Shown: positions 53,407-61,794, counted from the stretch's first letter. The stretch is DNA of 64,000 bases from Microbacterium sp. SA39 (GCF_000967865.1 NZ_JXRU01000029.1:100393-164392); one strand, 5' to 3'. Notes: a model not told the origin generated them from the sequence alone. Translations and numbers: made by a program.

Positions 53407-54252
53407 ATGACCATCCTCGTCACCGGCGCGACCGGCAACCTCGGCCGTCTCATCATCGCCAGCCTGCTCGAGCGCGGCGCCGACCCGCAGTCGATCGTCG
53501 CCGGAGTCCGCGACATCGCCAAGGCCGCCGATCTGGGCGTACCCGCCGTGCACCTCGACTACACGGATGCCGCGTCGATCGCGGCCGCGATGGAGGGCGT
53601 CGACTCCGTCGTGCTCGTCTCCAGCTCCGAGGTCGGCCAGCGCGTGGACCAGCACCGTGCGGTCATCGATGCCGCCGCCGCGGCCGGTGTCTCGAAGTTC
53701 GTCTACACGAGCGCGCCGAAGGCCACGACCAGCGACCTGGTCCTCGCCCCCGACCACAAGGCGACGGAAGAACTCATCGCCGCCTCCGGTCTCCCCTCTG
53801 TGATCCTGCGCAACAACTGGTACACCGAGAACTACGCCGCCGACCTGGTCCGCGCATCCGAGACCGGCGTCCTCGCCGCCGGCGTCGGCGACGGACGCGT
53901 GGCCTCGGCGAGCCGCAGGGACTTCGCGGATGCCGCCGCTGTGGTCCTGCTCGAGGACGGTCACATCGGCAAGGTCTACGAGCTCGGTGGCGATGTCGCC
54001 TGGAACTACGGCGATCTCGCCGCGGCGATCTCCGAGATCACCGGTCGGCCGGTCACCTACCAGCCGCTCACCCCCGAGGAACAGAGCGCTGCCCTGGGAG
54101 CCGCGGGCCTCGACGCGGGCACCGTCGGATTCGTGGTCGCGCTCGACGCCGGCATCCGCAGCGGCGCGCTCGCCGACACCGACGGCACGCTCGCGCGCCT
54201 CATCGGCCGCCCGACGACGCCCCTCATCGAAGGTCTTCGCGCCGTCGCCTGA
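53407..54252 (+). CDS. NmrA-like NAD(P)H-dependent oxidoreductase (QorB/YtfG type)
   Basis: 281 aa atypical SDR: ILVTGATGNLGRLIIASLLERG binding NAD(P)H, then VSKFVYTSAPKATTS and a substrate region resembling quinone oxidoreductase 2. Probably reduces quinones or related electrophiles under control of the divergent HxlR regulator. GAAAGGACACCTC precedes ATG 53407. Confidence 0.88.
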   Translation: MTILVTGATGNLGRLIIASLLERGADPQSIVAGVRDIAKAADLGVPAVHLDYTDAASIAAAMEGVDSVVLVSSSEVGQRVDQHRAVIDAAAAAGVSKFVYTSAPKATTSDLVLAPDHKATEELIAASGLPSVILRNNWYTENYAADLVRASETGVLAAGVGDGRVASASRRDFADAAAVVLLEDGHIGKVYELGGDVAWNYGDLAAAISEITGRPVTYQPLTPEEQSAALGAAGLDAGTVGFVVALDAGIRSGALADTDGTLARLIGRPTTPLIEGLRAVA

Positions 54253-54273
54253 TCGCTGGCTGTCACGATACGG

Positions 54274-54306
54274 AAGTGCCGCTCCCGACATACGGGAGCG
54301 GCACTT
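54274..54306. terminator. Bidirectional terminator
   Basis: A perfect 14-bp stem AAGTGCCGCTCCCG / CGGGAGCGGCACTT with a five-base loop, between the convergent NmrA-like gene and the Asp23 operon. Confidence 0.9.
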
Positions 54307-54331
54307 CTCGCATGGGGCGGAGGGCCGTCCG

Positions 54332-54679
54332 TCAGGCCGCCTCACGCGGCTGCACGTACACGACGGTCAGGGTGATGCTCTCCCGAGGCAGCTCGGCGGC
54401 CCGCAGCTGCGCGTCCACCGCCGTGTACGCCGAGCGGAGGGTGACGTTCGCCGGCGCGCTGAAGTCGATGCCGACCGAGGCCTCGACGACGACACCTCGA
54501 TCGCCCGCGACGACGGACACGATAGGCGAGCCGTCGTCGCGGCTCCCCAGCGCCGCTGCGCCCGCACGCAGCAGGTGGGAGATCAGCGATCCCGACCGGT
54601 ACACGTTCCGCACACCCGGTGTCGCCCGCAACGCACGCTCGACGTCTGCCGCGAACTCCGCCCGCGCCGCCGGCGTCAT
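54332..54679 (-). CDS. Asp23-associated small protein, last gene of the operon
   Basis: 115 aa, starting at the ATG that overlaps the upstream stop (ATGA). AEFAADVERALRATPGVRNVYR, then VVEASVGIDFSAPANVTLRSAYTAVDAQL and VYVQPREAA resemble a single Asp23/Gls24 domain, which is expected to bind other family members at the membrane. Exact family uncertain. Confidence 0.7.
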   Translation of the reverse strand: MTPAARAEFAADVERALRATPGVRNVYRSGSLISHLLRAGAAALGSRDDGSPIVSVVAGDRGVVVEASVGIDFSAPANVTLRSAYTAVDAQLRAAELPRESITLTVVYVQPREAA

Positions 54680-55299
54680 GACTTCTCCCCCGTCCACGAC
54701 GAGACCTCCTGGATGTCACGGATCGCGATGTCGATCGCGGCGATGGTGAGTTCGGTGTGGCTGCGCAGGCGCCGGTCGACCTCTTCGCGGAGGCGCTCGG
54801 CGATACGCGGAATCGGCTCGCCGTGGAACACGTTCGCCTCTATCTCGATCCGGATCGGAGACCCCGGCTGGGTGACGTCGCCCTCCAGTCGGCAGCGCCC
54901 CAGCAGCACTCCTGGCACCGCGTTCTCCGCCGATCGGATGAATCCGCGCACCGCCCCTTCGGTGATGGCGAGGTCGACGTCCTCCTCCGGCGCGACGAAG
55001 GGAATTCGTCGACCGGCACGCGCATCCATCGCGATTCCGCTGAGGATGCGATCGACCCAGCCTTCCTCGACCTCGGAGGCTGCGGCGGCATCGGCGATGA
55101 TCAGCTCTCCGCCCAGGCCATGCAGTCGCTCGAGCGCGTCGAGAGCCAGCTGGCAGCCGGGAGACTCGTCGATGGAGCGGTTCGCAGGCTGCCGCCCCGC
55201 CTCGAGGTAGTCGGTGAGCTCTTCGATGGTGTGCCCGTCCAGGTCGCTGGGTTCCAGACCGAATGCGCGGGAGTCGGGTGTCACGTCGTCATCGTTCAT
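54676..55299 (-). CDS. Asp23/Gls24-like envelope stress protein (long form)
   Basis: 207 aa. An N-terminal 90-residue part (HTIEELTDYLEAGRQ, resembling an anti-sigma or zinc-finger-like region but without a clear CxxC) is followed by an Asp23-like half (RCRLEGDVTQPGSPIRIEIEANVFHGEPIPRIAERLREEV). Overlaps the ECF sigma gene by four bases. Position right after the sigma factor raises the possibility that it regulates it; this is inference. Confidence 0.7.
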   Translation of the reverse strand: MNDDDVTPDSRAFGLEPSDLDGHTIEELTDYLEAGRQPANRSIDESPGCQLALDALERLHGLGGELIIADAAAASEVEEGWVDRILSGIAMDARAGRRIPFVAPEEDVDLAITEGAVRGFIRSAENAVPGVLLGRCRLEGDVTQPGSPIRIEIEANVFHGEPIPRIAERLREEVDRRLRSHTELTIAAIDIAIRDIQEVSSWTGEKS

Positions 55300-55862
55300 C
55301 GCCACTCCTCCATCCGTACGATCATGGATTTCCTCGCTCGGGCCAGCAGGCCCCGTGCGGTCGTGACGGGGATGCCGAGCTCTTCCGCGATCTCGTCGTA
55401 CGAGTAGCCGCCCATCTCGCGGAGGACCCAGCACTCGCGCTGCGCATCCGGAAGCTCCCGCAAGGCCTCTCCGAGCGCGGCGACGCCTGCGCGCGCCTCG
55501 GCGACCTCATGGGGAGAGGTGTGCGCGGGAGCAGCACGGTCGATGGCGTCGATGTCGACCACCGGTCGCAGCGCCCGGATGCGATCGACCGCCTTGCGGC
55601 TGACGATCCTCATCAGCCAGCTCTTCACCTTCGACGGGTCCTCGAGCTCCGAGAAGCGCTGCCATGCCGTGACGAACGCTTCCTGCACGACGTCGTCCAC
55701 GTCGGCCGAGGCGTTCAGCATCCGCAGCGTGTACGCGCGCATCATCGGCGTGTACCTCCGCACCAGCACCGCGAACGACTCGACGTCGCCGTCCATCGCC
55801 CGCCCTGCGACGATGCGGTCATCCGCGTGGTCGAGCGCGCTGCGCACGCGTTCGTCTTCCAT
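55296..55862 (-). CDS. ECF RNA polymerase sigma factor (SigK/RpoE type)
   Basis: 188 aa from ATG 55862, preceded by GAGGGAGTGAGCAG. Region 2 (SFAVLVRRYTPMMRAYTLRML, DVDDVVQEAFVTAWQRF) and region 4 (LPDAQRECWVLREMGGYSYDEIAEELGIPVTTARGLLARAR) are both present. The frame stays open to 55934 but without a ribosome-binding site. It is embedded in the Asp23 cluster and probably drives it. Confidence 0.93.
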   Translation of the reverse strand: MEDERVRSALDHADDRIVAGRAMDGDVESFAVLVRRYTPMMRAYTLRMLNASADVDDVVQEAFVTAWQRFSELEDPSKVKSWLMRIVSRKAVDRIRALRPVVDIDAIDRAAPAHTSPHEVAEARAGVAALGEALRELPDAQRECWVLREMGGYSYDEIAEELGIPVTTARGLLARARKSMIVRMEEWR

Positions 55863-55946
55863 CTGCTCACTCCCTCGTTCCGATCCCCCAGGAGATTCGG
55901 AACGGATGTGCCGTCGGATCGGATCATCTCTCATCGATTCGTGAAT

Positions 55947-55978
55947 TCGGGGAGGGACTCTCGCGAGTCCCTCCCCGA
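55947..55978 (-). terminator. Terminator after csbD
   Basis: A perfect 14-bp stem TCGGGGAGGGACTC / GAGTCCCTCCCCGA with a four-base loop, six bases past the CsbD stop. It separates the csbD side of the cluster from the sigma-factor gene, so sigma expression must come from its own promoter or by read-through. Confidence 0.9.
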
Positions 55979-55984
55979 TGTCCG

Positions 55985-56158
55985 CTACTTCTTGAAGGCG
56001 TCCTTGACGTCTTCGGCGGTGTTGCGGATGCCGCCCTTGGCCTGGTCGGCCTTGCCCTCGGCGACGAGCTTGTCGTTGCCGGTGACATTGCCCACGGCCT
56101 CCTTGGCCTTGCCCGCGACCTTCTCGGCAGCGGCCTTGATCTTGTCTTCAGCGCCCAT
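55985..56158 (-). CDS. CsbD-family general stress protein
   Basis: 57 aa, MGAEDKIKAAAEKVAGKAKEAVGNVTGNDKLVAEGKADQAKG, the typical helical CsbD repeat of small stress proteins of unknown biochemical role. GAAAGGAGACGCC precedes ATG 56158, which excludes the longer open frame. Confidence 0.92.
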   Translation of the reverse strand: MGAEDKIKAAAEKVAGKAKEAVGNVTGNDKLVAEGKADQAKGGIRNTAEDVKDAFKK

Positions 56159-56223
56159 GGCGTCTCCTTTCATATTCCGGCCCCGGATCTCGAGGCCGAA
56201 TCCTCTTCCGGCGGTCTGCCGGG

Positions 56224-56841
56224 TCATTGCACCCGAACACGGGGCCGGAGCGCATCGCGCCAACGTCGGTCCGAGAGATGCAGCATGATCGGGATGCGGG
56301 TCCCGAGAAGGTCATCCCAGTCACTGACTGCGGTTTCGGCCGCGGCCAGGACCGCATCGAGCGATGCGCCGGGCTGGACGATGACGGCGAGCTCCAGCGC
56401 CTGCGTCCGCCTCACCCGGTACGCGTTGACTCTCGCCGAGATCACGTCGGTCCGCGCGGCGAGCGGAGCCGTGAGGATCGCATCTGCGACGTCGCGGTCC
56501 ACGGTGGTCCGGCCTCCCTCGGCGTCGATCGCGAGCACGTCGTTCGACCGCCCGCCACCACGCGTGAACACGAAGACCAGCAGCAGCGCGGTCAGCAGCA
56601 ACACGGCCGCTGCGGCGATCAGCAGTGCGACCGGAACCGCTCCGACGCCCGCGATCTCGACAGTCCGCCGGGCTGTCGAGGCCCACGCTTCCGACACGGC
56701 CGCGAGGCCTCCCTCCGCCCAGACGGGCGGGTCTCCTGCCTCGAGCAGCCCGGCCGCGAGCGACGACGCACCCGCGATCAGCAGCGCAGCCCCCGCCAGG
56801 AACAGCACGACGCGGTTGGTCACCCGGTTGGTGGCGTTCAT
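56224..56841 (-). CDS. AmaP-like membrane anchor of the Asp23 system
   Basis: 205 aa with two transmembrane segments (about 11-32 and 70-92) and a C-terminal soluble part (AVIVQPGASLDAVLAAAETAV). Membrane anchors of this kind (AmaP) hold Asp23 at the envelope in staphylococci. Overlaps the upstream gene by four bases. The assignment rests on topology and context. Confidence 0.7.
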   Translation of the reverse strand: MNATNRVTNRVVLFLAGAALLIAGASSLAAGLLEAGDPPVWAEGGLAAVSEAWASTARRTVEIAGVGAVPVALLIAAAAVLLLTALLLVFVFTRGGGRSNDVLAIDAEGGRTTVDRDVADAILTAPLAARTDVISARVNAYRVRRTQALELAVIVQPGASLDAVLAAAETAVSDWDDLLGTRIPIMLHLSDRRWRDALRPRVRVQ

Positions 56842-57404
56842 GCGATCACACCCTCTGCCGTGATGATGACGCGCGGGGTCGTGGCGAATCCGATCCCCGA
56901 GACGGTGTCGGCGACGGCCGCTTCCGCGGCAGCACGGTCGACGGGAAGGCCGCTGGTGGGAGTGATCCGCACCGAGGTGATGCGGCGCCCGACGGTGACC
57001 GACACCTGCCGTCGTGCGACTCCCGTGCGGCCCGCGACGCGCTCGGCGATCGAATCGGCGATCACGCCGTCATCGACGAGGAGAGCGGCACGGTCGGTCG
57101 TGCGAGCCCGACGGGCCTGGCGACCCGGGGTCACGGCGAGAGCAAGAATCAGCAGTGCGAGGAGCACGAGCGCGACCCCTGTTCCCACTGCGGCCGCAGG
57201 CTGCCCGGCGAATTCCGCGATGCCGGCGCCGGCGTTAGCGGTGTTCTCCCGGAACACCGGATCGATCAGCCATCCGACGCCACCCACGACGAGGGCGAGG
57301 AGGATCACCAGAACTGCCGAGGCCACCGCCACGGCAGCAATGGTCCGCGACGCGTGGGTCTCTCGGCGCAGCACGCGACGGTAGGTCGAGACGTCGATAG
57401 TCAT
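56838..57404 (-). CDS. DUF6286-type membrane protein of the Asp23 cluster
   Basis: 188 aa with two transmembrane segments (about 24-46 and 74-92) and a C-terminal soluble half (VSVTVGRRITSVRITPTSGLP to FATTPRVIITAEGV) of the same style as the AmaP-like gene. Starts at ATG 57404 overlapping the previous stop (ATGA). Function not known. Confidence 0.72.
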   Translation of the reverse strand: MTIDVSTYRRVLRRETHASRTIAAVAVASAVLVILLALVVGGVGWLIDPVFRENTANAGAGIAEFAGQPAAAVGTGVALVLLALLILALAVTPGRQARRARTTDRAALLVDDGVIADSIAERVAGRTGVARRQVSVTVGRRITSVRITPTSGLPVDRAAAEAAVADTVSGIGFATTPRVIITAEGVIA

Positions 57405-57751
57405 CGCACTCTCCTCTCTGCCAGTCGGCGCACTCCCGAGTAGCGGATGTCGACGACCGCGACCGTCCGGCCGCACAGCTCGCGCATCCGCTCGATGACC
57501 GTCCGACGCAAGGCGTCGCCGTCGTCGACGATCGTCCCCCCGCGTTCCGCCGAAAGCGCCACCGGCACGGTCAGCGAGACGCGCAGCGCCCCCCTCTCGT
57601 CCGAGAGCCGCGCCGAGACGTCACGCGCCGAGACCCGCGCGGCGTCTCCGGCGATGCCGGTGGCGAGCCGCTGCAGCGCGCGACCGGTGAACGTCGTCGT
57701 CCCCACGACGACCGCGATCGGCGCCGACTCGGACGTGCCGTCGATCGTCAC
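57401..57751 (-). CDS. Short Asp23-like protein
   Basis: 116 aa. AARVSARDVSARLSDERGALRVSLTVPVAL and ERMRELCGRTVAVVDIRYSGVRR have the beta-alpha pattern of the Asp23 fold. GTG start at 57751 overlaps the preceding stop by four bases. Confidence 0.68.
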   Translation of the reverse strand: MTIDGTSESAPIAVVVGTTTFTGRALQRLATGIAGDAARVSARDVSARLSDERGALRVSLTVPVALSAERGGTIVDDGDALRRTVIERMRELCGRTVAVVDIRYSGVRRLAERRVR

Positions 57752-57939
57752 GACGACGAGCGCCGGCCTCGGAAGGCATCGGCGAGTGCGCGGACGTCGA
57801 GCCGACCGTCGAGGATCCGGCCGATGCCCGCACCCACGAGGATGGCCACGGCGACGAGCACGAAGGCCCAGAAGCCGAGGACGATCCAGGTCAGCGCCAG
57901 CGTCGCCGCCGTGGCGCCCCCGATCACGGAAGCGTTCAC
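57748..57939 (-). CDS. DUF2273-like small membrane protein
   Basis: 63 aa: one long hydrophobic stretch (about 11-45) and a basic C-terminus DAFRGRRSSS. Small membrane proteins of this type accompany asp23 genes in Firmicutes and actinobacteria. ATG start overlapping the asp23 stop. Confidence 0.72.
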   Translation of the reverse strand: MNASVIGGATAATLALTWIVLGFWAFVLVAVAILVGAGIGRILDGRLDVRALADAFRGRRSSS

Positions 57940-58382
57940 AGGACTCGCGCCTCCGGAGCGGTCTCGGCGGCGTCGTCGTCGGACGGGATGTGCACGTCGT
58001 TGACCGTGACGTTCACCTCGGCGACCTCCATGCCGACGAGGTCGACCATCGCGCGGTGGATCGCGGTGCGCACGTCGTCGGCGACCTTCTGCAGCGAGAC
58101 CGGATACTCCGCGACGATCGTGACGTCGACCGCGACCTGGGTCTCGCCCACCTCGACGGCGATGCCCTGCGAGAGGTCACTGGTGTTGAGCGCGTCGCGG
58201 ATGGCGCCCACCATACGGGCGGCTCCCCCGCCGAGTGCGTAGACGCCGTTCACGTCGCGTGCGGCGATACCGGCGATCTTGGCGACGACGGCATCCTCGA
58301 TCGTGGTCCTGCCCACTGCGCTCGTCTGTCCGGGCGTGACGATCTGTGCCTTGGTCGGGGTGCCGCTCGTGACGTCCGCCAT
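57936..58382 (-). CDS. Asp23/Gls24-family envelope stress response protein
   Basis: 148 aa, the clearest family member: RTTIEDAVVAKIAGIAARDVNGVYALG, then VEVGETQVAVDVTIVAEYPVSLQKVADDVRTAI, then MEVAEVNVTVNDVHIP. It forms a submembrane network in staphylococci. First gene of the overlapping run 58382-56224. GAAGGAGTTCATC precedes ATG 58382. Confidence 0.94.
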   Translation of the reverse strand: MADVTSGTPTKAQIVTPGQTSAVGRTTIEDAVVAKIAGIAARDVNGVYALGGGAARMVGAIRDALNTSDLSQGIAVEVGETQVAVDVTIVAEYPVSLQKVADDVRTAIHRAMVDLVGMEVAEVNVTVNDVHIPSDDDAAETAPEARVL

Positions 58383-58552
58383 GATGAACTCCTTCTCGCG
58401 TGTGCCGCCTCAGATCGAGGCGGGTCGCACTTCGGCGACACCACTAAGACGGATGCCGGGAGCGATTCGTCACAGATTCGTCGAAATCTCATCATGTGGG
58501 GTCACCCGGGTGGACGCCGCGAAGGCGACGCCCACCGGAGGGAGACCGGGGA

Positions 58553-58717
58553 TCACGGCAGGTCGGAGACGTCCACTTCGTCGTCATCGTCCGAGGACTC
58601 CTCAGCGGGAGAGGAGTCCTCGGGCGCCAAGTCGTCGTCGGTCGTGACGAAGTCGGGATCGAGACCGATCGCGTCGACCTCGGGGCGGTCATCGGGGTCT
58701 GCGGTGGTGTCTGACAT
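58553..58717 (-). CDS. Small highly acidic protein
   Basis: 54 aa with about 22 Asp/Glu and no hydrophobic core (DDDLAPEDSSPAEESSDDDDEVD). Probably disordered. Start ATG 58717 with TCGGAGACG upstream. It lies just ahead of the asp23 operon; the gap 58383-58552 has no gene. Coding status rests on a good frame and ribosome-binding site only. Confidence 0.6.
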   Translation of the reverse strand: MSDTTADPDDRPEVDAIGLDPDFVTTDDDLAPEDSSPAEESSDDDDEVDVSDLP

Positions 58718-58882
58718 GGTCGTCTCCGATCGTGAGTGCGGGTGGAGTGCTCAGTCTCGTCCGCTTCGCGGGTTGATCGGATCCCCTTGACATCACGTTC
58801 CGGCGCACAGTGTGGAACCTGTCAAGGGGCTACCCGTCCGTCCGGTGATCGGTCATCCTTCAAGCTGAGCACAGGCGGGAGC

Positions 58883-59185
58883 ATGATGCAGCAGGACCAG
58901 GACCCACGTTTCGCACTGATCGAGATCAGCGCGCAATCCTGGGCGATCCACGATCTGCACTACCCCGACGGAGACCACCGGCGCGTGGTCTGCCGCATCT
59001 ACGCAGACACCCCGGCGGATGTCGAGGTGCTCTGGCTGCGCGACCTTCCCCTCGCCCTTCGCTACCCCGCCGTCGACGACGTGCTCGAGTCGGTGCGGCA
59101 GTTCCAGAATGCGTCACGCGCCACGCGTCCGATCCCGATCCCGCATCGTCCGCCGCCGTCGGTCCGGAGGCGAGAAGGACGCTGA
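58883..59185 (+). CDS. Hypothetical protein
   Basis: 100 aa from ATG 58883. FALIEISAQSWAIHDLHYPDGDHRRVVCRIYADTPADVEVLWLRDLPL suggests an alpha/beta fold, with a Pro/Arg-rich end. AGGCGGGAGC upstream. No family recognised. Confidence 0.7.
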   Translation: MMQQDQDPRFALIEISAQSWAIHDLHYPDGDHRRVVCRIYADTPADVEVLWLRDLPLALRYPAVDDVLESVRQFQNASRATRPIPIPHRPPPSVRRREGR

Positions 59186-59201
59186 GCCGCGGTCCCGCCT
59201 G

Positions 59202-59474
59202 TCAGTACTCCCACTCGACGATCTCGTAACCGGACATGTCGGGCCCTGACCCGGACGACGACTCGTCGACGACCGCGACGATGACCTGACTGGTCCGTGA
59301 GATCAGAGCGCTGAGGAGCACTCCACCCGACTCGAAGCCGACGAACGTACCTCCGGATCGCGCGGCATCCTCGATGCGTTGCTTGAGGTCGTCGATGTCC
59401 TGATCGGGCGCGAGCAGGAAGTCGCGACCGTCGATGGCGACATGGGTCTGAGGTGTTGACCGCGCGGTGCTCAT
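59202..59474 (-). CDS. Hypothetical protein
   Basis: 90 aa from ATG 59474, which follows TACCTT (59481-59486) by six bases. HVAIDGRDFLLAPDQDIDDLKQRIEDAARSGGTFVGFESGGVLLSAL resembles a small alpha/beta protein with an acidic tail ending EIVEWEY. No family recognised. Confidence 0.72.
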   Translation of the reverse strand: MSTARSTPQTHVAIDGRDFLLAPDQDIDDLKQRIEDAARSGGTFVGFESGGVLLSALISRTSQVIVAVVDESSSGSGPDMSGYEIVEWEY

Positions 59475-59580
59475 GTGGCGAAGGTACGCGAACTCGGCGC
59501 GGTTCCTCAGGGGGTTGCGCTCGAGCACTAGAAGGCTCACGGTATATCGGAGCGGCCTCCCCACGCGTGATCACAACCCC

Positions 59581-60624
59581 TCACGAAGCGGGCTGTTCCG
59601 CCGCCGCCCAGTCGGTGACCACCACCTTGCCGATGGTCTGAGACGCCTCGACGATCTCGTGCGCCTGGCGCATGGTCGCAGCATCCAGCGGGGTGAGATG
59701 CTGCGTCATCGTGGTGCGGATGACGCCATCGTCGATCAGCTCGGCGAACTGCTCGAGAAGCTCGTGCTGGTAGTGATCGGTGGGATCGGTCACCGGCCGG
59801 GTGAACATGAGCTCCCAGTGCCAGGTGACGCTCTTCGCCTTGAGGGCGTCGATGCTGCCGCCGGTCTCGTCGATCGACACGACCTCTCCGCGGGGGCGTA
59901 TGACCTGGGCGATCGCGCGGACGTTGCCCGGAGTGAACGAGGTGAACACGTAATCGACACCCTTCGGCGCGAGCGCGGAGACCTCGGCGGCGAAGTCCCG
60001 CCCGACGACATGATCGGCGCCCATCTGCAGCACCCAGTCGGCCGACTCCTTCCGCGAGGCGACGGCGATCACGGTCAGCTTCGTGAGCGCCTTGGCCAGC
60101 TGGATGATCAACGAGCCGACACCGCCGGCTGCCCCGATGACGAGGAGGGTGCCCTCGCTGCGATCGTCCAGACGCAGCTTGTCGAACAGGGCTTCCCAGG
60201 CCGTGATAGCCGTGAGCGGGAGAGCTGCCGCCCCGGCCGTCGAGAGCGACCGCGGAGCGTGCCCGACGATGTTCTCGTTCACGAGGTGGTACCGGCTGTT
60301 CGTGCCCGGGCGATCGATCTGCCCGGCGTAGAACACGCGGTCCCCCACCGCGAAGCGGGAGGCCTGGTCGCCGAGACCGACCACTGTGCCGACCGCGTCG
60401 TAGCCGACGATCCGGCGCTCTCCCGACGTCGGCGAGCCCGCGCGCACCTTCACATCGACGGGGTTGATCGAGACGCCCTCGACCTCGACGAGAAGATCCC
60501 TGCCCTCGGGCGTCGGTACGGGCAGCGAGAGGTCGGTGAGCGACTCGGGATCCGAGACGGGGCGACCGCCGCGTGCGCCGATCGCGGGCATGAGTTCAGG
60601 GAGAGAGGTGATGTCGTGTGCCAT
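59581..60624 (-). CDS. Zinc-type alcohol dehydrogenase-like / quinone oxidoreductase (MDR family)
   Basis: 347 aa. GroES-like N-terminus (EGVSINPVDVKVRAG) and Rossmann NADPH site LLVIGAAGGVGSLIIQLAKAL; the structural-zinc cysteines are missing, as in zinc-independent quinone reductases of the medium-chain family. ATG 60624 follows TAGCGT (60632-60637) by seven bases. Divergent from HxlR (2), repeating the regulator-oxidoreductase pairing seen at 53 kb. Confidence 0.9.
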   Translation of the reverse strand: MAHDITSLPELMPAIGARGGRPVSDPESLTDLSLPVPTPEGRDLLVEVEGVSINPVDVKVRAGSPTSGERRIVGYDAVGTVVGLGDQASRFAVGDRVFYAGQIDRPGTNSRYHLVNENIVGHAPRSLSTAGAAALPLTAITAWEALFDKLRLDDRSEGTLLVIGAAGGVGSLIIQLAKALTKLTVIAVASRKESADWVLQMGADHVVGRDFAAEVSALAPKGVDYVFTSFTPGNVRAIAQVIRPRGEVVSIDETGGSIDALKAKSVTWHWELMFTRPVTDPTDHYQHELLEQFAELIDDGVIRTTMTQHLTPLDAATMRQAHEIVEASQTIGKVVVTDWAAAEQPAS

Positions 60625-60695
60625 GTCCGTCACGCTATCGGAACGCACCTAGTTACCCGCAAGCGCCCCAAGTATCCACGAGATACCATGGACGG

Positions 60696-61061
60696 ATGCC
60701 GACTCAGACCGCCTGCCGCACGGATGCACCCCACGACGTCTACGACTCTCAGTGCCCCTGCCGCGGAGTGCTCGATCTCCTCGCCGACAAGTGGAGCGCT
60801 CTGGCGATCGGCGCGCTCGGCGACGGACCCCAACGCTTCGGCGAACTGAAGACGCGGCTGCAGGGGATCAGCCCGAAGGTCCTGACCGCGACCCTTCGGC
60901 GACTCGAGGCGCGAGCGCTGCTCGAGCGCACCGTCTACGCCGAGGTGCCCGTGCGCGTGGAGTACGCGCTCACCGATCTCGGCATCGACGCCGAGAAGCC
61001 GCTGCGCGAGCTCCGCACCTGGGTCGAGGCGAACATCGAGCGGTTCCCGCCCACGGACTGA
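60696..61061 (+). CDS. HxlR-family transcriptional regulator (2)
   Basis: 121 aa. YDSQCPCRGVLDLLADKWSALAIGALGDGPQRFGELKTRLQGISPKVLTATLRRLEA is the winged-helix core; CPC near the N-terminus offers redox-active cysteines. ATG 60696 follows TACCAT (60684-60689) by six bases. Probably controls the divergent MDR oxidoreductase across a 71-bp gap. Confidence 0.92.
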   Translation: MPTQTACRTDAPHDVYDSQCPCRGVLDLLADKWSALAIGALGDGPQRFGELKTRLQGISPKVLTATLRRLEARALLERTVYAEVPVRVEYALTDLGIDAEKPLRELRTWVEANIERFPPTD

Positions 61062-61104
61062 TGCGCCCGCGACACCTCGAACGGCGTCGAAGTAGATTTG
61101 CCGA

Positions 61105-61530
61105 GTGACTGTGGAGATCCGACCGCTGACCGATGCCGATGTCGAACAGGTCGTGGCCCTATGGGAAGAGGCCGGACTGGTGCGGCCGTGGAACGACCCG
61201 TGGATTGACATCCGTCGTGCCCGTGCGGTCTGGCCGGAGCTCTTGCTCGTCGCGGCCGACCGCGATTTCGTCGCCGGTTCGGTGATGGCTGGTTATGACG
61301 GCCACCGCGGCTGGCTCTATTACCTCGCGACAGCGCCTGAGCGGCGGGGCGAGGGCATCGGACGGCGCCTCGTAGGCGAGGCCGAATCGCGTCTCATCTC
61401 CCTCGGATGCCCGAAGGTGATGCTGATGGTCCGCGCCGGCAACGATCCGGTGCTCGAGTTCTACGACGCGCTCGACTATGTCCGAGAGACATCGCTGCTC
61501 ACCGGAAAGCGGCTGATCCCGGACGACTGA
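61105..61530 (+). CDS. GNAT-family acetyltransferase (YpeA-like)
   Basis: 141 aa. IRPLTDADVEQVVALWEEAGLVRPWNDP at the N-terminus and the acetyl-CoA site YLATAPERRGEGIGRRLVGEAE, then KVMLMVRAGNDPVLEFYDALDY, match YpeA-type acetyltransferases. GTG 61105 follows TAGATT (61093-61098) by six bases. Substrate unknown. Confidence 0.92.
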   Translation: MTVEIRPLTDADVEQVVALWEEAGLVRPWNDPWIDIRRARAVWPELLLVAADRDFVAGSVMAGYDGHRGWLYYLATAPERRGEGIGRRLVGEAESRLISLGCPKVMLMVRAGNDPVLEFYDALDYVRETSLLTGKRLIPDD

Positions 61531-61582
61531 TCAGCCACTGCCCTTTCGCGGCTAGGGCGGCGTGGGCAAGTAGTGGGTACAG

Positions 61583-61604
61583 AAAAACCCCGGCGAACCG
61601 GGGT
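61583..61604 (-). terminator. Rho-independent terminator of tRNA-Met
   Basis: On the minus strand: CCCCGG, TTCG loop, CCGGGG, then TTTTT. A textbook terminator 9 bases past the tRNA. Confidence 0.93.
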
Positions 61605-61612
61605 GTGATCTG

Positions 61613-61686
61613 TAGCAGGAGCGGGGCTTGAACCCGCGACCTCACGATTATGAGTCGTGCGCTCTAACCAGCTGAGCTACCCTGCC
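61613..61686 (-). tRNA. tRNA-Met (CAT)
   Basis: 74 nt, all four arms pair: acceptor GGCAGGG/TCCTGCT with terminal G-U pairs, D-arm with GCTCAGCTGGTTAGAGC, anticodon stem CACGA/TCGTG with loop CTCATAA, T-arm GCGGG/CCCGC around TTCAAGC. CCA is not encoded. Elongator tRNA-Met is likeliest; a CAU tRNA-Ile would need lysidine and cannot be wholly excluded. Confidence 0.93.
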
Positions 61687-61722
61687 GCGAGGCATCCGTC
61701 CGCGTGTGAGAAGAATGCTGCG

Positions 61723-61794
61723 AGCCCCGAGTCAGGATTGAACTGACGACCCCTTCCTTACCATGGAAGTGCTCTGCCACTGAGCTATCGGGGC
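61723..61794 (-). tRNA. tRNA-Thr (GGT)
   Basis: 72 nt. Acceptor GCCCCGA/TCGGGGC, anticodon stem CTTCC/GGAAG with loop ATGGTAA giving anticodon GGT, T-loop TTCAATC. Discriminator T, CCA not encoded. Lies 36 bp upstream of tRNA-Met on the same strand, so the two are probably co-transcribed. Confidence 0.94.

Noticed and set aside
61613..61686. Reading the CAT tRNA as tRNA-Ile2
   Set aside because: Overall sequence and the conserved GGTTAGAGCGCACGA-type D/anticodon region resemble elongator tRNA-Met more closely; kept as Met with the alternative noted.
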